Of a stretch of DNA of 64,000 nucleotides, positions 23,899-37,900 are shown in pieces (the first letter of the stretch is position 1; each line of letters begins with the position of its first letter). Position numbers and translations under genes: made by a program. The DNA is from Hypericum androsaemum. Lineage: Eukaryota; Streptophyta; Magnoliopsida; Malpighiales; Hypericaceae. The notes beneath the pieces were generated by a model. The model saw only the letters and a program-made list of their open reading frames with translations. It ran no database searches and was not told where the DNA came from. The stretch covers positions 7,931,906 to 7,995,905 of the forward strand of contig OZ023199.1 of NCBI GenBank assembly GCA_963995505.1, written 5' to 3'.

Positions 23899-26800
23899 TT
23901 TTCATGCCTTTTCTTGCATTTTCATGCCTTTTCTTGCCTTTTCATGCCTTTTCACGCATTTTCATGCCTTTTCTTGCCTTTTCATGACTTTTCTTGCCTT
24001 TTCATGCATTTTCTTGCCTTTTCATGCCTTTTCTTGACTTTTCTTGCATTTTCTTGCCTTTTCTTGCCTTTTCATGCCTTTTCATGACTTTTCTTGCCTT
24101 TTCATGCATTTTCATGCCATTTCTTGCCTTTTCATGCGTTTTCTTGAATTTCCTTGCCATTTCTTACATTTTCATACATTTTCTCGCCTTTTCATGCCTT
24201 TTCTTGCCTTTTCATGCCTTTTCTTGCCTTTTCATACCTTTTCATACATTTTTTTGCCTTTTCATGCCTTTTCTTGCCTTTTCATGCCTTTTCTTGCCTT
24301 TTCATGCCTTTTTATGCCTTTTCATGATTTTTTATGCCTTTTCATGCCTTTTCATGACTTTTCTTGCCTTTTCATGCCTTCTCATGCCTTTTCTTGCCTT
24401 TTCATGCCTTTTCATGCTTTTTCTTGCCTTTTCATGCCTTTTCTTGCCTTTTCTTGCCTTTTCATGCCTTTTCATTGCCTTTTCATGCCTTTTCTTGCCT
24501 TTCCTTGCCATTTCTTGCCCCTTTATGCCTTTTCTTACCTTTTCTTGTCTTTTTATACCTTTTCATGCCTTTTCATGCCTTTTCTTGCCTTTTTCATGCC
24601 CTTTCTTGCCTTTCTTGCCTTTTCATGCCTTTTCTTGCCTTTCCTTGCCATTTCTTGCCTTTTTATGCCTTTTCTTGTCTTTTTATACTTTTTCTTGCCT
24701 TTTCTTGCCTTTTCATTGCTTTTCTTGCCTTTTCATGCCTTTTCTTGCCTTTTCGTGCTTTTTCTTACCTTTTCTTGCCTTTTCTTACCTTTTCTTGCCT
24801 TTTCTTGCCTTTTTTGCATTTTCATGCCTTTTCTTGCCTTTTCATGGCCTTTTCTTGCTTTTTCATTCCTTTTTCTTAAAGTTTTCATGCCTTTTGTTGC
24901 CTTTTTCTTGCATTTTCCTGCCCTATCTTTCCTTTTCTTGATTTCCTTCCATTTTCTTGCCTTTTCTTGTATTTTTCTTGCATTTTCTTGCCTTTTATAC
25001 CCTTTCATGCCTTTTCCTTGCCTTTTCTTGTCGTTTCATGCTTTTTGTTTTGCCTTTTCTTGCCTTTCCTTGTATTTTCTTTCATTTTCCAGCCTTTTCT
25101 TGACCCTTCTTTGCCTTTTCATGCTTTATCTTGCCTTTTCGTGCCTTTAATTACCTTTTTGTTTCTTTTTCTTGACTTTTTCTATCTCTTTTATGCCTTA
25201 TCTTGCCTTTTCATGCCTTTTTCTTGCCGTTTCTTGTCGTTTTCTTACATTTTCTTTCTTTTTCTTACCTTTTCTTCTTTTTTTGGTCCTTTTTGTGGCT
25301 TTTTATAGTCTTTTCCTGCATTTTCTTGCCTTTTCATCCCTTTCATGTCGTTTCCTTTCCTTCTCTAACCTCTTGATGCCTTTTTCTTGCCTTATCTTGC
25401 CTTTTCTTTCACTTTCTAGCCTTTTTGTGCATTTTCTAGCCTTTCTCTTGCCTTTACTTTCCTTTTCTTGACTTCTCTTACCTTTTTCTTCCCTTCTCTT
25501 TCCTTCTCTTCCCTTTTCATGCCTTTTTCTTCCATTTTCTTGTATTTTCTTGAATTATCTTGTATTTTCTTGCGTTATCTTGCCTCTTTTGACTTATCTT
25601 GCCTTTTCATGCCTTTTCTTGCATTTTCTTGCCTTTTCATGCCCTTTCTTGCATTTTTCTTACCTTTTCTTATCCTTTCTTGCTTTTCTTATCTTTTCAT
25701 GCATTTTCTTGCTCTATCTTTCCTTTTCTTACTTTTTCTTGGCTTTTTCTTGACTTTTCTTGCATTATCTTGTCTTTTCTTGCCTTATCTTGCCCTATCT
25801 TTCCTTTTCTTGCCTTTTCTTGCCTTTCTTTCCTTTTCTTTCCTTTTCTTGCCATTTCTTGTCTTTTCATGCCTTTCTTTTATTTTCTTTCCATTTCATT
25901 CCTTTTTCTTGTCCTTTTCTTTCCTTTTCATGCCTTTTCATGCCTTTCCTTGCCTTTTCTTTCCTTTTCTTACCTTTTCATGCCTTTTCTTGCCTTTTCA
26001 TGCCTTTTCTTGCCTTTTTATGCCTTTTCATGCCTTTTCTTGCCTTTTCATGCCTTTTCATGACTTTTCTTGCCTTTTCTTGCCTTTTCAAGACTTTTCT
26101 TGCCTTTTCTTGCCTTTTCATGCATTTTCATGCCTTTTCTTGCCTTTTCTTGCCTTTTCTTGCCTTTTCATGCCTTTTCTTGCCTTTTCTTGCCTTTTCA
26201 TGACTTTTCTTGCCTTTTCATGCATTTTCATGCCTTTTCTTGCCTTTTCATGCCTTTTCTTGACTTTTTCTTTCCTTTTCTTGCCTTTTCTTGCCTTTTC
26301 ATGACTTTTCTTGCCTTTTCATGCATTTTCTTGCCTTTTCATGCCTTTTCTTTTCTTTTCTTACCTTTTCATGACTTTTGTTGCCTTTTCATTCATTTTC
26401 ATGCCTTTTCTTGTATTTTCATGCCTTTTCATACTTTTCATGCATTTTCATGCCTTTTCTTGCCTTTTCATGCCTTTTCTTGACTTTTCTTGCCTTTTCT
26501 TGCCTTTTCATGCCTTTTCTTGCCTTTTCATGCCTTTTCATGACTTTTCTTGCCTTTTCATGCCTTTTCATGCCTTTTCTTGCCTTTTCATGCCTTTTCT
26601 TGCCTTTTCATCACTTTTCTTACCTTTTCATGCATTTTTTTTCCTTTTCTTGCATTTTCATGCCATTACTTACCTTTTCATGCCTTTTCTTGCCTTTTCT
26701 TGCCTTTCCATGCCTTTTCTTGCCTTTTCTTGCCTTTCATGACTTTCTTGCCTTTCATGCATTTTCATGCCTTTCTTGACTTTTCATGCCTTTTCTTGCC

Positions 26801-28767
26801 TTTTCATGCATTTTCATGCCTTTTCTTGCCTTTTCATTCCGTTTCTTGCATTTTTCATGCCTTTTCATTCCTTTTATGCCTTTTCATGCATTTTCATGCC
26901 TTTTCTTGCCTTTTCATGCCTTTTCGTGACTTTTCTTGCCTTTTCTTGCCTTTTCTTTCCTTTTCTTGCCTTTTCATGCCTTTTCTTGTCTTTCGTGCCT
27001 TTTCTTACATTTTCCTGCCTTCTCTTGCCTTTTCATGCCTTTTCTTTCCTTTCATGTGTTTTCTTTCCTTTTCTTGCCTTTTCATGACTTTTCATGCCTT
27101 TTCTTGCCTTTTCTTGCCTTTCCAAGCCATTTCTTGCCTTGTCATGCATTTTCTTGCCTTTTCATGACTTCTCATGCCGTTTCATATCTTTTCATGCATT
27201 TTTTTCCTTTTCATGCCTTTTCTTGCCATTTCATGCCTTTTCTTGCTTTTCATGCCTTTTCTTACCTTTTCATGAATTCTCATGACTTTTCTTTCCTTTT
27301 CATGCCTTTTCTTACCTTTTCATGCCTTTTCATTCCTTTTCATGACTTTTCAGCTTTTCATGACTTTCTTGCATTTTCATGCCTTTTCTTGCCTTTTCTT
27401 TCCTTTTCTTGCCTTTTCATGCCTTTTCTTGCCCTTTCATGCCTTTTCGTGCCTTTTCTTGCCTTTCCTTGCCATTTCTTATCTTTTCGTCCCTTTTCTT
27501 ATCTTTTCTTGCCTTTTCATGCCTTTCATGCCTTTTCTTTCCTTTTTATGCCTTTTCTTGCCTTTTCATGCCTTTTCATGACTTTTCTTGCCTTTTCATG
27601 CCTTTTCATGGACTTTTCTTGCCTTTTCATGCCTTTTTTTTGCCTTTTCTCGCCTTTTCTTGCCTTTTCAAGCCTTTTCTTGCCTTTTCTCGCCTTTTCT
27701 TGCCTTTCATGCCTTTTCTTGCCTTTTCATGCCTTTTCTTGCCTTTTCATGCCTTTTCATGACTTTTCTTGCCTTTTCATGCCTTTTCACGACTTTTCTT
27801 GCCTTTTCATGCATTTTCTTGCCTTTCATGCCTTTTCTTTCCTTTTCTTCCCTTTTCATGCCTTTTCTTGCCTTTTCATTGCTTTTCTTTCCTTTTCATG
27901 CCTTTTCTTTCCTTTTCATGCCTTTTCTTTCCTTTTCTTCCCTTTTCATGACTTTTCATGCATTTTCTTACCTTTTAATGCCTTTTCTTGCCTTTCATGC
28001 CTTTTCTTACCTTTTCTTGCCTTTTCTTGCATTTTTATCCTTTTTCTGCCTTTTCATGCCTTTTCTTGCCTTTTCATGCCTTTTCTTTCCTTTTCTTGCC
28101 TTTTCATACCTTTTCATGACTTTTCTTTCCTTTGGATGCCTTTTTTTGCCTTATCATGCCTTTTCTTACCTTTTCTTGTCTTTCTTGCATTTTCTTGCCA
28201 TTTCTTACCTTTCTTGCATTTTCTTCCCTTTCTTTCCCTTTCTTGCCTTTTCTTGCCTTTTCATGACTTTTCTTGCCTTTAATGCATTTTCATGCCTTTT
28301 CTGCCTTTTCATTCCTTTTCTTGCCTTTTCTTGCCTTTTCTTACCTTTTCTTGACTTTTCTTGCCTTTTCTTGTCTTTCTTGCATTTTCTTGCCTTTTCT
28401 TACCTTTTCTTGCCGTTTCTTCCCTTTTCTTCCCTTTTCTTGCCTTTTCTTGCCTTTTCATGCCTTTTCATGACTTTTCTTTCCTTTTCATGCATTTTCA
28501 TGCCTTTTCTTGCCTTTTCATGCCTTTTCTTGACTTTTCTTGCCTTTTCTTGCCTTTTCTTGCCTTTTCATGCCTTTTCTTGCCTTTTCTTGCCTTTTCA
28601 TGCCTTTTCTTGCCTTTTCATGCCTTTCATGACTTTTCTTGCCTTTTCATGCATTTTCTTGCTTTTTTATGCCTGTTCTTGCCTTTTCATGCCTTTTCTT
28701 GCATTTGTCAAGCCTTTCCTTGCCTTTTCATGCATTTCATGCCTTTTCTTGCCTTTCATGCCTTTTC
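23899..28767 (+). repeat. Homogenised decamer satellite
   Basis: The 10-bp satellite continues, mostly as TTTTCATGCC and TTTTCTTGCC. A degenerate island at about 24870-25860 resembles the block at 17060-17930: the string AATTACCTTTTGTTTC and the later TTGAATTATCTTG string occur in both. Pieces of the old array are therefore carried along inside the amplified core. The block ends at an assembly gap. No gene is visible. Confidence 0.97.
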
Positions 28768-28967
28768 NNNNNNNNNNNNNNNNNNNNNNNNNNNNNNNNN
28801 NNNNNNNNNNNNNNNNNNNNNNNNNNNNNNNNNNNNNNNNNNNNNNNNNNNNNNNNNNNNNNNNNNNNNNNNNNNNNNNNNNNNNNNNNNNNNNNNNNNN
28901 NNNNNNNNNNNNNNNNNNNNNNNNNNNNNNNNNNNNNNNNNNNNNNNNNNNNNNNNNNNNNNNNNNN
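28768..28967. other. Assembly gap of 200 N
   Basis: Exactly 200 undetermined bases lie inside the satellite. A round number suggests a placeholder of unknown true size. Open frames spanning it are meaningless. Confidence 0.99.
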
Positions 28968-31900
28968 TTTCCCTTTTCTTGCCTTTTCATGCTTTTCTTG
29001 CCTTTCCAAGCCATTTCTTGCCTTTTCATGCATTTTCTTGCCTTTTCATGAGTTCTCTTGCCTTTTCATACCTTTTCATGCATTTTTTTCCTTTTCATGC
29101 CTTTTCTTGCCATTTCATGCCTTTTCTTGCCTTTTCATGCCTTTTCTTACCTTTTCATGCCTTCTCATGACTTTTCTTGCCTTTTCATGCATTTTCATGC
29201 CTTTTTCATGCCATTTCTTGTCTTTTCATGCCTTTTCTTGAATTTCCTTGCCATTTCTTGCATTTTCATACATTTTCTTATCTTTTCATGCCTTTTCATG
29301 CCTTTTCATACATTTTTTTTGCCTTTTTATGCCTTTTCTTGCCTTTTCATGGCTTTTCTTGCCTTTTCATGCCTTTTTATGCCTTTTCTTACCTTTTCAT
29401 GCCTTTTCTTGCCTTTTCTTGCCTTTTCATGCCTTTTCTTGCCTTTCCTAGCCATTTCTTGCCTTTTATGCCTTTTCATGCCTTTTCTTGCATTTTCTTG
29501 CCTTTTCTTGCCTTTTCATGCCCTTTCTTGCCATTTCTTGCCTTTTCTTGCCTTTTCTTGCCTTTTCATGCCTTTTCATGACTTTTCTTGCCTTTTCTTA
29601 CCTTTTCATGCATTTTCATGCATTTTCTTGCCTTTTCATGCCATTACTTACCTTTTCATGCCTTTTCTTGTCTTTTCATGCCTTTTCTTGCCTTTTCATG
29701 CCTTTTCTTGCCTTTTCATGCCCTTTCTTGCCTTTTCTTGCCTTTTCATGCCTTTTCTTGCCTTTCCTTGCCACTTCTTGCCTTTTTATGCCTTTTTATG
29801 CCTTTCCTTACCTTTTCTTGCCTTTTCTTGTCTTTTCATGCCCTTTCTTGCCTTTTCTTGCCTTTTCTTGCCTTTTCTTGCCATTTCTTGCCTTTTCATG
29901 CCTTTTCATGACTTTTCTTGCCTTTTCTTACGTTTTCTTGCCTTTTCTTGCCTTTTCATGCCTTTTCATGCCTTTTCTTGCCTTTTCTTGCCTTTTCATG
30001 CCTTTTCATGATTTTTCTTGCCTTTTCATGCATTTTCATGCCTTTTCTTGCCTTTTCATGCCTTTTCATGACTTTTCTTACCTTTTCATGCATTTTCATG
30101 CATTTTCTTGCCTTTTCTTGCCTTTTCATGCCATTACTTACCTTTTCATGCCTTTTCTTGCCTTTTCATGCCTTTTCTTGCCTTTTCTTGCCTTTTCATG
30201 ACTTTTCTTGCCTTTTCATGCATTTTCATGCCTTTTCTTGGCTTTTCATGCCTTTTCTTGCCTTTTCATGCATTTTCATGCCTTTTCTTGCCTTTTCATG
30301 CCTTTTCTTGCATTTTCATGCCTTTTCATTCCTTTTTATGCCTTTTCATGCATTTTCATGCCTTTTCTTGCCTTTTCATGCCTTTTCGTGACTTTTCTTG
30401 CCTTTTCATGCCTTTTCTTGTCTTTTCGTGCCTTTTCTTACATTTTCCTGCCTTTTATTACCTTTTCATGCCTTTTCTTGCCTTTCATGCCTTTTCTTTC
30501 CTTTTCTTGCCATTTCATGCCTTTTCATGACTTTTCATGCCTTTTCTTGCCTTTTCATGCCTTTTCTTGCCTTTCCAAGCCATTTCTTGCCTTTTCATGC
30601 ATTTTCTGGCCTTCTCATGACTTCTCTTGCCTATTCATACCTTTTCATACATTTTTTTCCTTTTCATGCCTTTTCTTGCCATTTCATGCCTTTTCTTGCC
30701 TTTTCATGCCTTTTCTTACCTTTTCATGGCTTCTCATGACTTTTCTTTCCTTTTCATGCCTTTCATGACTTTCTTGCATTTTCATGCCTTTTCTTGCCTT
30801 TTCTTTCCTTTTCTTGCCTTTTCATGCCTTTTCTTGCCTTTTCATGCCTTTCATGCCTTTTCGTGCCTTTTCTTGCCTTTCCTTGCTATTTCTTGCATTT
30901 TCATGCCTTTTCTTGCCTTTTCATGCCTTTTCTTGCCTTTTTATGACTTTTCTTGCCTTTTCATGATTTTTCTTGCCTTTTCATGCCTTTTCATGCCTTT
31001 TTTTGCCTTTTCATGCCTTTTCTTTCCTTTTCTTGCCTTTTCAAGCCTTTTCTTGCCTTTTCTCGCCTTTTCTTACCTTTTCTTGCATTTTCATGCCTTT
31101 TCTTGCCTTTTCATGACTTTTCTTGCCTTTTCATGCCTTTTCATGAATTTTCTTGCCTTTTCATGCATTTTCTTGCCTTTTCTTCCTTTTCTTCCCTTTT
31201 CATGCCTTTTCATGACTTTTCTTGCCTTTTCATGACTTTTCATGCATTTTCTTACCTTTTAATGCCTTTTCTTTCCTTTTCTTGCCTTTTCATGCCTTTT
31301 CTTGCCTTTTCTTGCATTTTTATGCTTTTTCTTGCCTTTTCATGCCTTTTCTTGCCTTTTCATGCCTTTTCTTTCCTTTTCTTGCCTTTTCATGCCTTTT
31401 CTTGCCTTTCCAAGCATTTTCTTGCCTTTTCATGCATTTTCTTGCCTTTTCATGAGTTCTCTTGCCTTTTCATACCTTTTCATGCATTTTTTTCCTTTTC
31501 ATGCCTTTTCTTGCCATTTCATGCCTTTTCTTGCCTTTTCATGCCTTTTCATGCCTTCTCATGACTTTTCTTGCCTTTTCATGCATTTTCATGCCTTTTT
31601 CATGCCATTTCTTGTCTTTTCATGCCTTTTCTTGAATTTCCTTGCCATTTCTTGCATTTTCATACATTTTCTTATCTTTTCATGCCTTTTCATGCCTTTT
31701 CTTGCCTTTTCATACATTTTTTTGCCTTTTTATGCCTTTTCTTGCCTTTTCATGGCTTTTCTTGCCTTTTCATGCCTTTTTATGCCTTTTCTTACCTTTT
31801 AATGCCTTTTCTTGCCTTTTCTTGCCTTTTCATGCCTTTTCTTGCCTTTTCTTGCATTTTTATGCTTTTTCTTGCCTTTTCATGCATTTTCTTGCCTTTT

Positions 31901-34900
31901 CATGCCTTTTCTTTCCTTTTCTTGCCTTTTCATGCCTTTTCTTGCCTTTCCAAGCCATTTCTTGCCTTTTCATGCATTTTCTTGCCTTTTCATGAGTTCT
32001 CTTGCCTTTTCATACCTTTTCATGCATTTTTTTCCTTTTCATGCCTTTTCTTGCCATTTCATGCCTTTTCTTGCCTTTTCATGCCTTTTCTTACCTTTTC
32101 ATGCCTTCTCATGACTTTTCTTGCCTTTTCATGCATTTTCATGCCTTTTTCATGCCATTTCTTGTCTTTTCATGCCTTTTCTTGAATTTCCTTGCCATTT
32201 CTTGCATTTTCATTCATTTTCTTATCTTTTCATGCCTTTTCATGCCTTTTCTTGCCTTTTCATACATTTTTTTGCCTTTTTATGCCTTTTCTTGCCTTTT
32301 CATGGCTTTTCTTGCCTTTTCATGCCTTTTTATGCCTTTTCTTACCTTTTCATGCCTTTTCTTGCCTTTTCTTGCCTTTTCATGCCTTTTCTTGCCTTTC
32401 CTAGCCATTTCTTGCCTTTTTATGCCTTTTCATGCCTTTTCTTGCATTTTCTTGCCTTTTCTTGCCTTTTCATGCCCTTTCTTGCCATTTCTTGCCTTTT
32501 CTTGCCTTTTCTTGCCTTTTCTTGCCTTTTCATGCCTTTTCATGACTTTTCTTGCCTTTTCTTACATTTTCTTGCCTTTTCTTGCCTTTTCTTGCCATTT
32601 CATGCCTTTTCATGCCTTTTCTTGCCTTTTCTTAGTTTTCATGCCTTTTCTTGCCTTTTCTTGCCTTTCCATGCCTTTTCATGACTTTTCTTGCCTTTTC
32701 ATGCATTTTCATGACTTTTGTTGCCTTTTCATGCCTTTTCGTGACTTTTCTTGCCTTTTCTTGCCTTTTCATGCCTTTTCATGACTTTTCTTACCTTTTC
32801 ATGCATTTTCATGCATTTTCTTGCCTTTTCATGCCATTACTTACCTTTTCATGCCTTTTCTTGCCTTTTCTTGCCTTTTCTTCCCTTTTCATGCCTTTTC
32901 TTGCCTTTTCTTGCCTTTTCATGACTTTTCTTCCTTTTCATGCATTTTCATGCCTTTTCTTGACTTTTCATGCCTTTTCTTACCTTTTTATGCATTTTCA
33001 TGCCTTTTCTTGCCTTTTCATGCCGTTTCTTGCATTTTCATGCATTTTCATGCCTTTTCTTGCCTTTTCTTGCATTTTCATGCATTTTCATGCCTTTTAT
33101 GCCTTTTCATGCATTTTCATGCCTTTTCTTGCCTTTTCATTCCTTTTCGTGACTTTTCTTGCCTTTTCTTGCATTTTCATGCCTTTTCTTTCCTTTTCTT
33201 GCCTTTTCATGCCTTTTCTTGTCTTTTTGTTCCTTTTCTTAAATTTTCCTGCCTTTTCTTACCTTTTCTTGCCTTTCATGCCTTTTCTTTCCTTTTCTTG
33301 CCTTTTCATGCCTTTTCATGACTTTTCATGCCTTTTCTTGCCTTTTCATGCCTTTTCTTGCCTTTCCAAGCCATTTCATGCCTTTTCATGCATTTTCTTG
33401 CCTTTTCATGACTTCTCTTGCCTTTTCATACCTTTTCATGCATTTTTTTCCTTTTCATGCCTTTTCTTGCCATTTCATGCCTTTTCTTGCCTTTTCATGC
33501 CTTTTCTTACCTTTTCATGCCTTCTCATGACTTTTCTTGCTTTTCATGCATTTTCATACCTTTTCTTGCCTTTTTCATGCCATTTCTTGTCTTTTCATGC
33601 CTTTTCTTGAATTTCCTTGCCATTTCTTGCATTTTATACATTTTCTTATCTTTTCATGCCTTTTCATGCCTTTTCTTGCCTTTTCATATATTTTTTTGCC
33701 TTTTCATGCCTTTTCTTGCCTTTTCATGCCTTTTTATGCCTTTTCATGATTTTCATGCCTTTTCATGCCTTTTCATGACTTTTCATGCCTTTTCATGCCT
33801 TTTCATGCCTTTTCTTGCCTTTTCATGCCTTTTCATGCTTTTTCTTGCCTTTTCATGCCTTTTCTTGCCTTTTCTTGCCTTTTCATGCCTTTTCATTGCC
33901 TTTTCTTGCCTTTTCTTGCCATTTCTTGCCCCTTTATGCCTTTTCTTGCCTTTTCTTATCTTTTTATACCTTTTCATGCCTTTTCTTGTCTTTTCATGCC
34001 CTTTCTTGCCTTTTCATGCCTTTTCTTGCCTTTTCATGCCCTTTCTTGCCTTTTCTTGCCTTTTCATGCCTTTTCTTGCCTTTCCTTGCCACTTCTTGCC
34101 TTTTTATGCCTTTTTATGGCTTTCCTTACCTTTTCTTGCCTTTTCTTGTCTTTTCATGCCCTTTCTTGCCTTTTCTTGCCTTTTCTTGCCTTTTCTTGCC
34201 ATTTCTTGCCTTTTCATGCCTTTTCATGACTTTTCTTGCCTTTTCTTACGTTTTCTTGCCTTTTCTTGCCTTTTCATGCCTTTTCTTGCCTTTTCTTGCC
34301 TTTTCATGCCTTTTCATGATTTTTCTTGCCTTTTCATGCATTTTCATGCCTTTTCTTGCCTTTTCATGCCTTTTCATGACTTTTCTTACCTTTTCATGCA
34401 TTTTCATGCATTTTCTTGCCTTTTCTTGCCTTTTCATGCCATTACTTACCTTTTCATGCCTTTTCTTGCCTTTTCTTGCCTTTTCATGCCTTTTCTTGCC
34501 TTTTCTTGCCTTTTCATGACTTTTCTTGCCTTTTCATGCATTTTCATGCCTTTTCTTGACTTTTCATGCCTTTTCTTGCCTTTTCATGCATTTTCATGCC
34601 TTTTCTTGCCTTTTCATGCTTTTCTTGCATTTTCATGCCTTTTCATTCCTTTTTATGCCTTTTCATGCATTTTCATGCCTTTTCTTGCCTTTTCATGCCT
34701 TTTCGTGACCTTTCTTGCCTTTTCATGCCTTTTCATTCCTTTTTATGCCTTTTCATGCATTTTCATGCCTTTCTTGCCTTTTCATGCCTTTTCGTGACCT
34801 TTCTTGCCTTTTTATGCCTTTTCATGCATTTTCATGCCTTTTCTTGCCTTTTCATGCCTTTTCGTGACCTTTCTTGCCTTTTCATGCCTTTTCTTGCCTT

Positions 34901-37900
34901 TCATGCCTTTTCTTTCCTTTTCTTGCCATTTCATGCCTTTTCATGACTTTTCATGCCTTTTCTTGCCTTTTCATGCCTTTTCTTGCCTTTCCAAGCCATT
35001 TCTTGCCTTTTCATGCATTTTCTGGCCTTCTCATGACTTCTCTTGCCTATTCATACCTTTTCATACATTTTTTTCCTTTTCATGCCTTTTCTTGCCATTT
35101 CATGCCTTTTCTTGCCTTTTCATGCCTTTTCTTAGCTTTTCATGGCTTCTCATGACTTTTCTTTCCTTTTCATGCCTTTTCATGACTTTCTTGCATTTTC
35201 ATACCTTTTCTTGCCTTTTCTTTCCTTTTCTTGCCTTTTCATGCCTTTTCTTGCCTTTTCATGCCTTTCATGCCTTTTCGTGCCTTTTCTTGCCTTTCCT
35301 TGCTATTTCTTGCATTTTCATGCCTTTTCTTGCCTTTTCATGCCTTTTCTTGCCTTTTTATGACTTTTCTTGCCTTTTCATGATTTTTCTTGCCTTTTCA
35401 TGCCTTTTTTTGCCTTTTCATGCCTTTTCTTTCCTTTTCTTGCCTTTTCAAGCCTTTTCTTGCCTTTTCTCGCCTTTTCTTACCTTTTCTTGCATTTTCA
35501 TGCCTTTTCTTGCCTTTTCATGACTTTTCTTGCCTTTTCATGCCTTTTCATGAATTTTCTTGCCTTTTCATGCATTTTCTTGCCTTTTCTTTCCTTTTCT
35601 TCCCTTTTCATGCCTTTTCATGACTTTTCTTGCCTTTTCATGACTTTTCATGCATTTTCTTACCTTTTAATGCCTTTTCTTTCCTTTTCTTGCCTTTTCA
35701 TGCCTTTTCTTGCCTTTTCTTGCATTTTTATGCTTTTTCTTGCCTTTTCATGCCTTTTCTTGCCTTTTCATGCCTTTTCTTTCCTTTTCTTGCCTTTTCA
35801 TGCCTTTCCAAGCATTTTCTTGCCTTTTCATGCATTTTCTTGCCTTTTCATGAGTTCTCTTGCCTTTTCATACCTTTTCATGCATTTTTTTCCTTTTCAT
35901 GCCTTTTCTTGCCATTTCATGCCTTTTCTTGCCTTTTCATGCCTTTTCTTACCTTTTCATGCCTTCTCATGACTTTTCTTGCCTTTTCATGCATTTTCAT
36001 GCCTTTTTCAAGCCATTTCTTGTCTTTTCATGCCTTTTCTTGAATTTCCTTGCCATTTCTTGCATTTTCATACATTTTCTTATCTTTTCATGCCTTTTCA
36101 TGCCTTTTCTTGCCTTTTCATACATTTTTTTGCCTTTTTATGCCTTTTCTTGCCTTTTCATGCCTTTTTATGCCTTTTCTTGTCTTTTCATGGCTTTTCT
36201 TGCCTTTTCATGCCTTTTTATGCCTTTTCTTACCTTTTAATGCCTTTTCTTGCCTTTTCTTGCCTTTTCATGCTTTTTCTTGCCTTTTCTTGCATTTTTA
36301 TGCTTTTTCTTGCCTTTTCATGCCTTTTCTTGCCTTTTCATGCCTTTTCTTTCCTTTTCTTGCCTTTTCATGCCTTTTCTTGCCTTTCCAAGCCATTTCT
36401 TGCCTTTTCATGCATTTTCTTGCCTTTTCATGAGTTCTCTTGCCTTTTCATACCTTTTCATGCATTTTTTTCCTTTTCATGCCTTTTCTTGCCATTTCAT
36501 GCCTTTTCTTGCCTTTTCATGCCTTTTCTTACCTTTTCATGCCTTCTCATGACTTTTCTTGCCTTTTCATGCATTTTCATGCCTTTTTCATGCCATTTCT
36601 TGTCTTTTCATGCCTTTTCTTGAATTTCCTTGCCATTTCTTGCATTTTCATACATTTTCTTATCTTTTCATGCCTTTTCATGCCTTTTCTTGCCTTTTCA
36701 TACATTTTTTTGCCTTTTTATGCCTTTTCTTGCCTTTTCATGGCTTTTCTTGCCTTTTCATGCCTTTTTATGCCTTTTCTTACCTTTTAATGCCTTTTCT
36801 TGCCTTTTCTTGCCTTTTCATGCCTTTTCTTGCATTTTTATGCTTTTTCTTGCCTTTTCATGCCTTTTCTTGCCTTTTCATGCCTTTTCTTTCCTTTTCT
36901 TGCCTTTTCATGCCTTTTCTTGCCTTTCCAAGCCATTTCTTGCCTTTTCATGCATTTTCTTGCCTTTTCATGAGTTCTCTTGCCTTTTCATACCTTTTCA
37001 TGCATTTTTTTCCTTTTCATGCCTTTTCTTGCCATTTCATGCCTTTTCTTACCTTTTCATGCCTTTTCTTACCTTTTCATGCCTTCTCATGACTTTTCTT
37101 GCCTTTTCATGCATTTTCATGCCTTTTTCATGCCATTTCTTATCTTTTCATGCCTTTTCTTGAATTTCCTTGCCATTTCTTGCATTTTCATACATTTTCT
37201 TATCTTTTCATGCCTTTTCATGCCTTTTCTTGCCTTTTCATACATTTTTTTGCCTTTTTATGCCTTTTCTTGCCTTTTCATGCCTTTTCTTGCCTTTTCA
37301 TGCCTTTTTATGCCTTTTTATGCCTTTTCATGATTTTTCATGCCTTTTCATGATTTTTCATGCCTTTTCATGCCTTTTCATGACTTTTCATGCCTTTTCA
37401 TGCCTTTTCTTGCCTTTTCATGCCTTTTCAAGCTTTTTCTTGCCTTTTCATGCCTTTTCTTGCCTTTTCTTGCCTTTTCATGCCTTTTCATTGCCTTTTT
37501 ATGCCTTTTCTTGCCATTTCTTGCCCCTTTATGCCTTTTCTTGCCTTTTCTTGCCATTTCTTGCCTTTTCATGTCCTTTCTTGCCTTTTCTTGCCTTTTC
37601 ATGCCTTTTCTTGCCTTTCCTTTCCATTTCTTGCCTTTTTATGCCTTTTCATGCCTTTTCTTGCCTTTTCATGCCCTTTCTTGCCTTTTCTTGCCTTTTC
37701 ATGCATTTTCATGCCTTTTCTTGACTTTTCTTGCCTTTTCATGCCTTTTCATGCCTTTTCTTGCCTTTTCATGCCTTTTCTTGCATTTTCATGCCTTTTC
37801 TTGCCATTTCTTGCCCCTTAATGCCTTTTCTTGCCTTTTCTTATCTTTTTATACCTTTTCATGCCTTTTCTTGTCTTTTCATGCCTTTTCTTGCCTTTTC

